From positions 14,779,523-14,843,522 of the forward strand of contig NC_077237.1 in NCBI RefSeq assembly GCF_947179165.1: a stretch of DNA of 64,000 bases. Reading direction: 5' to 3'. The notes under the pieces are model-generated. The model was not told the origin of the DNA. It saw only the letters and a program-made list of their open reading frames with translations, and did not search any database. Source of the DNA: Solanum dulcamara (Eukaryota > Streptophyta > Magnoliopsida > Solanales > Solanaceae). Of this stretch, positions 1 through 11,686 are shown piece by piece. Within the stretch, counting starts at the first letter, position 1. The number at the start of each line of letters is the position of its first letter. The position numbers and the translations under genes were made by a program.

Positions 1-1260
1 ACTGAATGTCTTCCACATGCTATAACTTCACACAAGGGTCCTCTCAAGGGACCTACAAACAATCAACTTTGTGTCGGAACATGACAGTCGATCCAAATAT
101 GTGTTGAAATATGACACCAGATCCAATTATGTGTTGGAACGTGACACTCGATCCCAATGTGTATTTTAGAACATGACACCCGATCCAAAGATACCACAAT
201 CACAAATACATTTAGTATTTACAACATTTATATCACCATGAACAGGTTTATCATAAAAACAAGCCAGCAAGTGATCATTTCACACATAATCTAGCATTTT
301 CTTATTCATTTACACCCATGCATATCATGAAGCAATTTAACAAGTATGTGAGACACATATGAAAAACTAGACCACCACCTACCTTATATTCATGCTTCAA
401 CAACCTTACAATACAAGTTTTTTTTTCCGGGTTCGTTCTTCTCGTTCTTGGTTTAGAAAACATTAAATACATATAAAGGATCAACACAATGGCCTAACTA
501 TCATGAAATATAACACAATTCACACCCTAGGCCAAACCCATGATCTTAACCTCACCTTAGGGATATTTTGCACCATAGGTATTAATTCAAACCCTCCCCC
601 AATGATTGCCCACCATACTTTCTAGGTTCTAGGAATCAAACTATGAATTTAGGGAGTAAAATTATTACCTTAAGCGTGGAAATCCATGAAAACTTGATAG
701 AATTCGCCCTAGGTCGCATCTCAAAGTCCAAAAAACTAATTTTGTAGAAAAAGACCATTTATGCACTTTGTCATGACTTAAGTCGCGACTATCTTGCTCT
801 AGCGGGACTCATTCCATTCTGGTGGGACTCATCCCACTCTAGCGGCCCTACTCTAGTGAGAATAATCCCGCTTTAGCGGGATATACAGAAACAGTGAGCT
901 CAAATATTTTCTCCAAGCCCCCATTTCACAATACACCTCCTTCCAATGATGTATTAAAATATACCTTTCATACCAATTTCGATTCCAGGAGTTTTACTCG
1001 TACGTGTGCGATTTCGCAAAGCCGTAAATGCTTTGTATCATTCTGTCTATCAACCTATCTAATCAAATTAGAGGTTTGACCTCCCATCATTCATATGATC
1101 ACCCTAGAATTCACCTAACTTAGAATTCATCCAAGTCTAGCCTAGGCTAAGTTTTTTCAAAGTTACTACTCGAAGTTTTTTGGCCCGAAATCCTTCCACG
1201 TTGGCCTATTCCTAAAAATAGGGTTAGTTTGTTACTATATAGACCAATTTACCCATCATT
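1..1260 (-). mobile_element. 3' LTR (partial) of a decayed Ty3/gypsy element, cut by the window edge
   Basis: Non-coding sequence that follows the integrase/chromodomain end of the minus-strand element, so by position it is the 3' LTR. It is homologous, in reverse complement, to 36965-38908: both carry four copies of a 30-bp unit of the form (on the plus strand of the other copy) TTGGATC-GGTGTCACATTC, and both carry CCCGC-TAGCGGG-type motifs (780-880 here). The exact LTR start near 1250 is not clear, and the far end lies outside the window. Confidence 0.6.
72..191. repeat. four tandem 30-bp units inside an LTR
   Basis: Units begin at about 72, 102, 132 and 162; each reads approximately GTGTTGGAACATGACAC followed by CGATCCAAAT. 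They diverge by several bases each. The same fourfold repeat is present in reverse complement at 37768-37887, so it is a property of the LTR family and not a local expansion. Confidence 0.75.
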
Positions 1261-1319
1261 CATCCCCGAGTGACTAACTAGGAAAAACAGGGCTAACGTA
1301 AAGTTAGAGTAGTACCTGT

Positions 1320-2510
1320 TTTGTCAAACAGTTGAGGATACTTGTCTCGCATGTCTTTCTTAGTCTCCCAAGTAGCCATCTCTACCGAATGATGTTTCTA
1401 TTACACTTTAACCATATTGATCTCTTTATTCCTAAACTTTCGGACATCACGATCAAGAATTGCAACTGTTTCTCCTTGTATTGAAGTTTTTTGTCTAATA
1501 ACACCGAGTCCTATTTAATAATGTAGTCCCCATCCCCATAGTACTTTTTCAGCATAGACATATGGAATACCGGGTGTACCCCAAACAAGCTAGGTGGTAA
1601 AGCCAATATGTACATCACTGGCCCTACATAGTCAAAAATTACAAAAAAGCCATTATAGTGAGGGTTGAGTTTGCCCTTCTTGCCAAATCTCATCACCCCT
1701 TTAATGGGTGATACTTTTCGAAGTACTTGTTCACCATCCTCGAATGTCATATCCCTTACTTTTTGGTCAGCATACTCCTTTTGACGACTTTGAGCCGCTA
1801 GAAGCTTAGCTTAGATATTTCTTACCTTATCCTGAGCATCCCTCACTAAGTCAACCCACAATGGCTCCACTTCCCCAGCTTCAAACCACCCTATGGGAGA
1901 CCTGCATCCCCTCCCATACAGGGCTTCGAATGGTGCCATATCAATACTGGAATGGTAGCTATTGTTATAGAAGAACTCACACAAGGGAAAAAATGTGTCC
2001 CAATGTCCTCCATAATCTATAACACACGCCTTCAATATGTCTTCCAGCACCTGGATATTTCTTTCCAACTGCCCGTCTGTCTATGGATGGAAAGCCGTAC
2101 GAAAAGTGAGTTGAGTTTCCAACTTTTGATGTAACTTACCCCAAAATTTAGAAGTGAACTGCATACCACAATCTGAAATGAAAGAAAGGGGCACCCCGTA
2201 TAATTTTACTATCTCCTTCACATAAATTCTAGCCAGTTGTTGTGCATTGTAGTCAACTCTAACTGGGATAAAGTGTTCTAACTTTGTTAACCTGTCAACC
2301 ACCGCCCAAATGAAGTCATACTTTCCCAAGGTCTAGGGAAGTCCCACCACGAAATCCATGGCTATTCTCACCTACTTCCATTCATGAATGGGCATTCTTT
2401 GAAGAAAACCTGCAGGTCTTTGGTGCTCATATTTCACCTATTGGCAGTTCTGACACTTGGCTATATAGTCGGCTATGTCTTTTTTCATACCAGGCCACCA
2501 ATACAACTGT
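1320..2510 (-). pseudogene. pol pseudogene: integrase, GPY/F region and decayed chromodomain
   Basis: Read on the minus strand, conceptual frames show the integrase core: VDRLTKLEHFIPV, LYGVPLSFISD with QFTSKFW (about 2330-2081), then APFEALYGRGCRSPIGWFE (about 2068-1811), then the GPY/F region with GKKGKLNPHY and HPVFHMSMLKKY (1750-1511). Downstream, with frameshifts and stops, are remnants of a chromodomain (RKFRNKEIN, MATWETKKDMRDKYPQLF; about 1480-1320). The gag-RT-IN-chromodomain order is typical of plant chromoviruses, best fitting Tekay/Del. Reading frames are broken repeatedly, so this cannot make integrase. Integrase would insert the element cDNA in the nucleus, and the chromodomain would direct it to heterochromatin. 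Confidence 0.88.
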
Positions 2511-2879
2511 TTCAAGTCTTGATACATCTTAGTCACTCCCAGGTGAATAGAGTATCATGAACCATGAGATTCAGGCAGAATCTTCTAAATTAGTCCATCT
2601 ACCCGAGGAACATAAATCCTTCTCCTAAAGTGAAGCACCCCACCAATGTCAAGTGTTGAGTCTTAGACCTTGCCCATCAACACTTTTTCTCTAATTTCAT
2701 TTAAGTTCACATCCTCAAACTACTTGGTCTTAATCTCTTCTATAAAAGTGGACCTTAAAATTAACTCCGGCCATTATTCCACCTTTCTCTGAGATGCCTA
2801 GTCTCATGAAACTAGCCTCCAACGCCTGAATCTCTTTAGACAAGGGTTGTTTAAGAGCCCCTAAATAAGCTAAATTGCC

Positions 2880-4140
2880 TATGCTCACTAGTTTTCATCT
2901 CAACGCGTCTGCTACCACATTAGGCTTACTTATATGGTACTGGATAGTGACATCATAGTCTTTAAGCGACTCCATCCACATTCGCTATCTTAAATTCAAA
3001 TCCTTCTAGGTGAACACATGTTGTAAACTGTGATGATCAGTAAACACCTCACACTTGACACCGTATAAATGATATCTCTAGATTTTCAATACAAATACTA
3101 CCGCTGCCAACTTCAAGTCATGAGTTGGATAGTTCCTCCTATGCACCTTCAATTATTGCAAAGCATATGCTAAAACATTCTTATTCTGCATCAACAGAGC
3201 ACCCAAACTGGAATGTGAAGCATCACAATAAACAAAGAAGTCCTTACCTTCGACCGGCAAGGTTAGAATTAGTGTTGTGGTCAGAAGTGTCTTGAGCTTT
3301 TGGAAGCTCTCTTCATACTTGTGAGTCCACTCAAATGACACTTTCTTTTGAGTTAATCTGGTCACGTGAGTAGCAATAGAAGCAAAGTTTCACAAACCGG
3401 CGATAGTAACTAGCCAACCCCATAAAACTTCTAACCTCAGTCACCGAGCTGGGCCTAGCCCAATTCTTAATAACCTCAATCTTTTGTGGGTCCACCGTTA
3501 CCCTTTCTATAAAAATAACATGGCCTAAAAGGCAACTGAGGGCATCCAAAATACACATTTAGACAATTTTGTATACAATATTTGTCTTCCCAAAACACCC
3601 AACACAATTCAAAAATGATCTGCATGTTCTTGTTCACATTTTGAGTATACCAATATATCATCTATAAACACTATCACAAACGAATCCATAAATGGTTTGA
3701 ACACCTCATTCATCAAACTCATAAAGGCTGCAAGTGCATTAGTCAACCCAAAGGACATTACTAAAAATTCATAATGCTCATACCTTCTCCTAAAAGCTAT
3801 TTTGGGCACATCTTCCGGCCTAATTTTCAACTGATGATACCCAGACCTGATATTTTGAGAAGACTGAAGCACTTTGCAACTGGTCAAAAAGGTCATCAAT
3901 ATAAAGCAAAGGGTATTTATTTCGAATAGTAACCTTATTCAATTGTCAGTAGTCAATGCACATTCTCATACTAGCATCATTTTTCTTGATAAACAACACC
4001 GGAGTACCCTAAGGGGAAGCACTAGAATAAATGAACCCCTTGTCAAGAAGCTCTTGAATCTGAGCCTTAATCTCCTTCAACTATGCCGAATCCATACGGT
4101 AGGGAGTAATGGAAATTGGACGAGTACTCAGATCTAACTT
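2880..4140 (-). pseudogene. pol pseudogene: reverse transcriptase and RNase H
   Basis: Minus-strand frames carry the RT of a Ty3/gypsy element: TIRNKYPLL near 3930, [31 protein letters not shown] and the catalytic box [13 protein letters not shown] (3899-3609), the downstream HVIFIERVTVDP and RSFMGLASYYRRFV (about 3558-3400), then the RNase H region with VYCDASHSSLGALLMQ (3365-3153) and HGVKCEVFTDH-type sequence (about 3080-3010). The parts lie in different frames and are broken by stops. The aspartate pair of the RT active site is still readable, but the reading frame is not intact. Confidence 0.9.
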
Positions 4141-4286
4141 AACGCAGAACTCTTATCTCAGTAAGGAGGCATACCAGGAAAATTTGATAGGAAAACTTTC
4201 AGAAATTTACATACTACTGGAATAGACTCTATAGTAAGAGACTCTACATCCACATCTAGAATATGGGACAAATAAGCCAAACAACC

Positions 4287-4682
4287 CTACCCCACCATTT
4301 TTCTAGCCTGGAGAAAGGATATGACCTTAGATGGCTTAGGCGTATACACCCCTTCCCATTCTAGCCTTTCCCTCCCCAGGATCTCTAAAGCCACAGTTTT
4401 TACATTGCAATAAAGTACAGTAAAGTAGTAGGACAACCAAGTCATGCCTAAGCTCATATCAAAATCTGTTATGTCTAAAATCACTAGGTCAACCCAAGTC
4501 TGGTATCCCATAAAGAGAATAAAACAAACACGATATACATGGGTGACTATAACTGACACTCCAATAGGGGTAGAAATATGAATAGGGGTATCCAATATAT
4601 CACACAGTGCATCAAAACCTAAGGCATATTTCACATATACATAAGAATAAATGGAATTTGAATCAAACAAAAGAATATCCAT
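4287..4682 (-). pseudogene. retroviral-type aspartic protease region, decayed
   Basis: A 131-codon minus-strand open stretch between gag and RT aligns by eye with the gypsy protease: [18 protein letters not shown] at its start, then [17 protein letters not shown]. Plant gypsy proteases normally have a D-S/T-G triad at this position (as in LFDSGSTYSYVS-type boxes). Here the triad reads D-S-N, so the catalytic glycine position is changed. Upstream (4790-4960) are arginine/glycine-rich frames and cysteine codons consistent with a degraded zinc-knuckle end of gag. The product would have cut the Gag-Pol polyprotein. Confidence 0.75.
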
Positions 4683-5307
4683 CTGGTCACAGATAAGAAT
4701 AGTACATGTGATAACTACATTAGACGCCTCTGCCTCGGTCTTAACAAAAAATGCATAAAATTGAGCCTAATCACCCTGACTGGCTATCTCCCTGCCTGGC
4801 TGGGCTGCTCCTCGACCTGCACAACCATTACCTCGACCCTCACAACCTCTCAAATTACCTCCTTGCCCAACCTGTGGACGTCCTCTACCATTGCTCCTTC
4901 TAGTTGTTGGGGCCACTACTCTGTCTTACTAGGGGGATGAAACTATCCTGCGGGGGGTAAGGGATTTCAATAATTAAAACAACCGCATTCAAAGGACATG
5001 CGGATACCTAGGGATGATTCTCCCTGACCCTCATGGGACGGATTTTGCTATGGAGTACCTGAAAAACTGTCAGTAGAAGCGGGCAGCGCTGACTAAATTG
5101 GCCTGGCTACAATCATCCACCTGCCTTACCCTCTGAAATATAATCCTTAAAAAATATCTGTACTCTTGGGATTTTTAGCCAAAGCTTTGGCTTACCCATC
5201 TTTCCTCACACCTCCCACCTTCTTAACGAAGTCTTTGACTTTATTGAAACTCCTACCAGACAAAGTCATATGGATAGAAAATACCTACAACTTGGGGTTC
5301 AACCCTT

Positions 5308-6208
5308 TCACGAACAACCTGATCTGATCTCCTTCTCTGTAGTGACTAGCTGAGTAGCGTACCTGAACAATGCATGGAACTTGGCCTCACAAATATCCAC
5401 TGATAACCCTCCTTGCTCAAGGGCCATAAACTCATCCTTTTTTATATCCCTTAGAGTACGGAGCACATACTTTTCTAGAAATAGAGCATGGAACTGAACC
5501 CAAGTGAGTCGGGGTAACAAAGATGAACGACACTCCACATAAGCCCTCCACCACTTCTTGGCCTCACCCTGCAATTGAAAAGTTACAAACTCCACTTCAT
5601 GCTAATGCACTATACCTAACTTGTGCAACCTCTCATAGCAATCAAGAATAAATTCATACGCATCTTCATTTTCAGTACCATGGAAGACTAGATGTTTGAG
5701 TTTGAGGAACTTAGTGAGCATGTCATGCTCAGCACCAGTCATCACAGGACCCATTAGTGGCCTAAAAATGCATTTGTGCCTACTACCTCATTTGTAGCTG
5801 AGTTGTAGCCGCAAATGGATGAGTAACAAGAGTGAGTGTTGCAGGCATAGTGGGGATGGCTCCAGTGCCGGTCAGCCCACTCAGGAAGGCTATAATCTGT
5901 TGAGTTAATATTGGATCTAGATAAGGAATACCAACAGCCCTAGTTTGGGCATTTTCCTCTTGTTCAGCCTGTTCTTGTTCTTCTCCAGCTTCTTTCTCTC
6001 CCTCTAACTCATTTTGGGGAGCAAGAGGGCCCTCATCTACCAGTACTTCCTCAATAAGGATCTCCATTATGGCAGGTGCTGCTCTCCCTCTGCCCCTGCC
6101 TTGCCTCTCTCTCCTGCCTCTTCCTCTATAATGCTCTCGAATGGCTGGCTCTTTTTCTAGCTTCATTGTTGATTTGGTTCTTACACCATTATAACGAGTA
6201 TTGACCAT
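5308..6208 (-). pseudogene. gag pseudogene of the chromovirus-like element
   Basis: The gag start is the ATG at 6206-6208 (MVNTRYNGVRTKS), followed by an Arg/Gly-rich patch (GRGRRERQGRGRGRAA) and a Glu-rich patch, ending at a stop near 5783. After a break, the capsid core resumes at 5595-5308 with VTFQLQGEAKKWWRAYVE, FHALFLEKYV and FMALEQGGLSVDICEAKF, all hallmarks of plant Ty3/gypsy Gag. Gag would package the element RNA in virus-like particles in the cytoplasm. The interruption between the two halves shows the gene is dead. Confidence 0.85.
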
Positions 6209-6411
6209 CTGCGGACAAGTGACTAAAAGAGGTTAGATACCAATTTGAATCACTAGATACCAATTGAAATCAAGTTATAGAACGAAGGAAAGAAAATAGT
6301 GAAACTTTTCCTAGTATCTTGTAGCCTTTCGAAGAAACGTACATACGTCTCTGTATCGTTCCGAGAGACTGTACTAGACTCATTTTGGTACGATGAAATC
6401 AATGAACCTAT

Positions 6412-6423
6412 GCTTTGATACCA
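6412..6423 (-). other. primer-binding site, initiator-Met tRNA type
   Basis: On the minus strand this reads TGGTATCAAAGC, matching the complement of the 3' end of plant initiator methionine tRNA (usual form TGGTATCAGAGC) with one change. It sits between the LTR-like sequence to its right and gag to its left, exactly where minus-strand DNA synthesis would be primed. This fixes the orientation of the element as minus. Confidence 0.85.
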
Positions 6424-6424
6424 C

Positions 6425-6700
6425 CTTTTTCACGATCCCGACCCATCGTGACTGGCACCCACTTTAAATCTCCGATGGGAGAACCATTCTAAACAACCCA
6501 ACAATAATAATCGCAGGTATACACAACATAAAGATGTGGGAGCAAGTTTAAATCAAAGATAAATGTGATTAGAGTGTGTGTGAGAGTCAACTGAGATTTG
6601 ATTATAACTTCAAATATAACAAAGTCTGTTAATACTGCAAATAAAGATGAAAGAGATATGATATTACTCCTTTTATTAGAGTTCATGATGATGTTGGTTC
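6425..6700 (-). mobile_element. 5' LTR remnant of the chromovirus-like element
   Basis: Starts next to the primer-binding site with CACGATCCCGACCC, the reverse complement of the LTR end GGGT-GGATCGTGACA also seen at 38890-38908. Similarity fades after roughly 6550-6700, and no start of the LTR or target duplication was found. The LTR is therefore truncated or strongly diverged, and the right limit is only approximate. Confidence 0.5.
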
Positions 6701-8345
6701 AAAAGAGAAATTGCTCAAACAAAAAAATTACAACAAACACATTCATGTCACTTTTGATAAATACAACACAATTCTAACTGATAATATGCAAACATTTTTG
6801 CAAATTGATAAAAACAAATATTACACATTTTGTATATCTTTGTATAATGAATGTATAAATAGTGTTATTTTATAATTTTCATGTACTTGTAGTAAAATGA
6901 TTGTGCCCGTCAAAATTTTACTTGATTAGGGGTGGATATGATATGATACATATTAAATCAAAATATTTAATATCGTAATTTTGATATTATGATATTTGAT
7001 ATATATTTTTAAAAGGAAAAAAGGTTGAACTATGTCATCGAATTTTGTGAAAAGATTCATTATTCGTTAAAAGTTGAACTCTTCTATGCATTGCCGTCAA
7101 CAAAGTATTCATCTATGCCATTATTTTTTAATGGAAAACATATGCAATTTTGACATATCACTTTATACACATGGTGAGTAGTGATACATCCACGTCATTA
7201 ATTAAAGAGGAAATTTCATCAATAGCTAAGAGAAAAAATTTAATTAGTGTCCATAGTATAATTTGTCTAATTACGCTCCATAATTTATACAATTCGACTT
7301 ACAAAATTTTTTGAAGAAAATTGGCGATAATTTCAACTGTGAAAGAGGGGGGGGAATCTCATAAATCACGGGATTGTATCTCATTAGAATTTCTTATCAA
7401 ATATACTTCTACTAAACAAAAAAAGATAAATTTAACTTCCTAAATAAATATGTCAAAAAATGACTTAATAAATAAGAAGTGATATGTATATTTGTATAAA
7501 TAAGCTATTTAGAGCGTACAATTTTGTTGGTAGACTATTCTATATAAGTATAATTTTGTTGGTAGATTTTTTCGATATGAGTCAGAAGATTATAAAATTT
7601 GTATATGAATCAAAATATACAAATAAGTATACAATTGTTGGATTGGGTAATGAATTCAAAATGTACAAATAGGTATCAAAATATACAAATAAGTATACAA
7701 TTTGGACATGAGCTGAAGGATTATAAAATTTGTATATTGTATCAAAATAAATAAATAAGTATACAATTTAGTGAATTGAGTACTTAATTCGAAATATACA
7801 AATAAGTATCAAAATATACAAATAAGTATACAATCAGGGTAGCTATATACAATTTCGGTATTATACTAATATGGGTACAACTGTAGATCTAAAAATGGTT
7901 GTAAAACTCAAAAATTCGTTTGAAGTTATACAAACATAACCATCAGAACTTTAAAAAGTTATACAAATTAATTTATACAATTCACCTCAATTCCTTCTCC
8001 ATCTTATTATTCCGTTGAATCAAATTAGGCCCTTTTTTTAGATGATTTCGATTTATTGCTTGTAGATTCAATTTATTTTACATTACACTTATTTATAAAA
8101 ATTAAAAAATCATCTAAATTGTCTTCTTTCTGTTCATCTCCTTTTTCATTCTTATTTTTGGATTAAGAACATGCATAAGTTGTTGCGTCTTCATTGGGTC
8201 ATTCTGGTACTTTGATCTAATCTCTTGTTGATTAACTCGAGATTTATCAAGATATTTTAAAATTTCTTGATAATCCGAGTCAAACTACATAAAACACAGT
8301 AAAAAGAGACCTAAAAATGACACCTCAAAAATAGGTCGCCAAAAA
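6700..8345. other. AT-rich stretch, no gene seen
   Basis: No supported gene. 7470-7870 contains loosely tandem copies of AAATATACAAATAAGTATAC-like sequence. 8290-8345 has GAGACCT...AGGTCGCC motifs like those of the palindrome array at 33790-34200, right beside the truncated end of the next LTR. Short open frames here are chance or repeat-derived. Confidence 0.5.
7480..7860. repeat. imperfect repeats built on AATATACAAATAAGTATACAA
   Basis: The motif ATACAAATAAGTATACAAT recurs at about 7617, 7680, 7755 (variant) and 7797-7835, separated by related AT-rich sequence. It is a degenerate local repeat; no inverted ends or target duplication were found. Confidence 0.6.
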
Positions 8346-10184
8346 GAGATGCATGTCTGCCCTAAATGATCCACATCCGCTGAACACCTCAGATCTGAAC
8401 CCACGGGGCCTCACATTGACTATGTATCTACCTAAAGAGACCTCGGCTATATTTTTGCCAGAAAAAAACCTTGGCTATAATATTTATCGGAAAATACCTC
8501 GGCCGCCGAAAAAGACCTCAAAAAATCACCTTGATCGGTTATCACCTTCTCAGCCATCACAAATAAGTGTATGCATAAGTAATGAGTGAAAACAAAATGG
8601 ATATTCATATATAATATCATATAGTCCACAATCACCCAATTAGTCAATATCATATCAACAAACATATAAATTTATCCAAATATCCACAATAAGCCCAAGG
8701 TTATATCACATTGAACACCACATGTTATCTCATCTCAATTTTTACATTTATCACCCCACTCTTTATCATCAAGTTCAATTGAATATCAAACAGTTCTTAA
8801 AACCACTTCATATCTATTATCAACACATGAAACACGAATACATGATCCTACAAGCTTAAGAATAGGTTTAGAAATTTACTTGTCTTAGCTAAAGTCATGA
8901 TCAACCCAAAATCAAAGCTTTTCCTCTCTGATGATAATTCAAATCACCACAATCTAATCAAGAATAGACCCACAATCATATTTCAAAGCTATTGACACTA
9001 AAATCAAGCAATTCGGGGTGAAAATGATCAAAAATCCCACATCGGAAAATAAACTCATAAACTAAATATTTTTAGATGAAAATACTCTTCAAGTAATCAA
9101 GAATATAATGGTGAAAACCATTTCAAAAATGAGGTTAAAATGAGTTTCCAATCCCAATTTTTGATAAAATTTTGAATTAGGAGAAAAACCGCAAAATCTC
9201 CAATTCAAATCACCAAATTTGAGGTTAAAATCATAATTTAATCATTAAAAATCAAAGATATAAGTTGAAAATGACTTACTCAATGGTTTTTCACCAAAAA
9301 TCTCTTTGAAATTCGCCTAACCAAGCTTGAAAATATCAAAAATGAAAGAAATGACTCAAAATCCATTCTTGGGCTTCTCAAGTATGACAAAAGCGACATA
9401 GGGTCGCTAAAGCATTGGTTCCTTTCGCGAACCCCGCTTAAGTGAACCCCTTCTCTTAAGAGATGGGTCTCGCTAAGGCGAAGGTTCTCTTTAGCAGACC
9501 CTGCACCAGCACTAGAAAACTAAACAAGGTTAAAACTCAAGTCTCTGATCGGACCCTCCGGATCTATTCAAAATTTCGTACACACAAATCATATATGCTA
9601 CTATACTAAATTCGATGTTTTAGACTCTATAGAACCATCAAAATTCGAATTCGAGGTCTTCTTGACCCAAAACTCAAAAGGTCGCAACTAAACTAACTTA
9701 GGCCTTCAAAAATACTAAAACGAGCTCGGGACTTCTAAAAATTACAACGAAGCCCTTTCTAGAGTTAGGATCACCTCCCGAAATTATTAGAACCATCAAA
9801 TAACCAATTCGAGCACTCGAACCCCAAATGTTGACCAAAGTCAAACTTGGATCAAACTTTAACTCAATTTACAACTTCATACCTAAAATCTACGTTTCAA
9901 CTCCAAATCTAATTTCGACAATTCTCCTAGTCCAATTTCTACGTTACGGAACTGATGGAATTGTCGGAATTCCATTCCAAGATTCAAAACTCCAAATGAA
10001 TCTGGAACTTAAAATTTGACAACTTAAGCCTTTAAAAATTATTTCTTTAGAAAAACCTCAACTTTTCACAAAATTTCCAAAGACTAACTTCCAAACCCAA
10101 TCTAAAATGACTCGGAGAAAATAACGGGAGGAGTAAATGGTTATTTTATAAAAATTACCAAAAATGACCTTCAGGGTCATTACA
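8346..10184 (-). repeat. 3' LTR of the LARD-like element, truncated
   Basis: Aligns with 17203-19089. Similarity begins abruptly at GATGCATGTCTG; what lies to its left is unrelated. A central tract (8547-9342) is nearly identical to the other LTR, whereas both flanks are far more diverged. Confidence 0.85.
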
Positions 10185-11686
10185 TCATCCATCACTAAAA
10201 ACCATGTTCGTCCTCGAACGTAAACTAAAAGAAGGTAGAACACTCAATGCCACCACGAGTCCAAGGCATAACTTCCAAGATCAGTATTTGTTTTTCTCAA
10301 GAGAACCCATCCTTAGACCATATCATTAGAATCCATACCAAACTGAACTTTTAAATCAATATTTGACGGATTTACAACTCATGAGGGATTTCCAAGTCAT
10401 CGACGAACCCATGGACCAAATCTAAACCGAAATCCTCAAAACCATAGTATGACCATCAGTACAAATCCTTCATGACATAACCACGAGAAATATTTCTGAA
10501 CCAATACCCACCAAGATCATGGGTGGGCTTGAATCAGTCACTAACAATCCATAAAACACGAACCATCACAAATCTTTCTGTATGATTAAGTTATAAAAAT
10601 TTGACCCTTAGACAACACGTACTTATCAAGAGGGAATTAAACTTATCTACCCTAAAGAAGGAGATGATCAAGTTATCACCGAGTGAACGACACACCCAAG
10701 CATTTCATACCTCTAATAACAACGTCGGAATACTGAAATAGTAGATGTGATTGTAATGAACTCCTAAACATGGGAGAACTAGGCCCAATGGCCCTCTAAG
10801 TATCAAATCACATCTAGCTGAAACATGTTCATAATGACAAGATAAATATCAAGATTACCGGGAAACTGCATATATGTTTATAAAGTAGCTCCTCTATAAA
10901 TTCTCATAAGCAAGGTGACACTTGTAGAATTTTCGAAAACCTTCAACCACCCCAAGGAAACACCAAATCTTTCATATCTGTGCTGAATAAATATGCACAA
11001 GCCTCATACCCTACCAAGAGGGCATGGATCGGTACATCGGGTCTACTACTAAAAATCTATCCATGGAAGTAAAAAACATGCATAGGCATAGATAGGGAAT
11101 CATGCTCTAAAGCATGTCTGAAACAAGGTAGGTGGTCACATTAGAATGTACGGAATTGAAATCGAATAACACAAGATATTCCTTCCATGGTGTTCATAAC
11201 ACGCATTCCCATCCATCTGACTTCACAGCCGACCAGTCCAGTCTCATAATAATCGTAGACATACTCGATTTATCAACTTTCAAGTACTCCTTAAAATACT
11301 CCACTAAAGCCCACATCTCGACACTACCAGAAAATCATAATCACACCGCTTAATTATTTTACCCTCCGATCGTCACTAGTGTCGAGGCATTCTTAGTAAT
11401 ACATTGTTGTCTCCAAAAAAATTCAAAATATGGTTCTCTCTCCTTCCATTGAAGCATTTCACAATAGATACGGGTCCACTCGATTGCTAATAGTCTAACT
11501 TTTGAAACTCAAAGTACTTTCCCATGGAGTTAAAACTATCGAATCACGACCAATATCAATTTCATGCAGTCTTACACTTACCCAATTTTAATTACTATTG
11601 AACCATCATGTACTTTATGCCAAAACCTAGAGAACCCTTGGTCACCCCGATAGTTCTATAGACTAAGAACATATGACCCATAGAAC
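10185..11686. other. internal region of the LARD-like element, left part
   Basis: No coding motif was recognised on either strand, and there is no minus-strand open frame of note. It starts next to the left LTR with the gypsy-typical TCGTCCTCGAACG (reverse complement of the motif before the 3' LTR). Confidence 0.6.
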
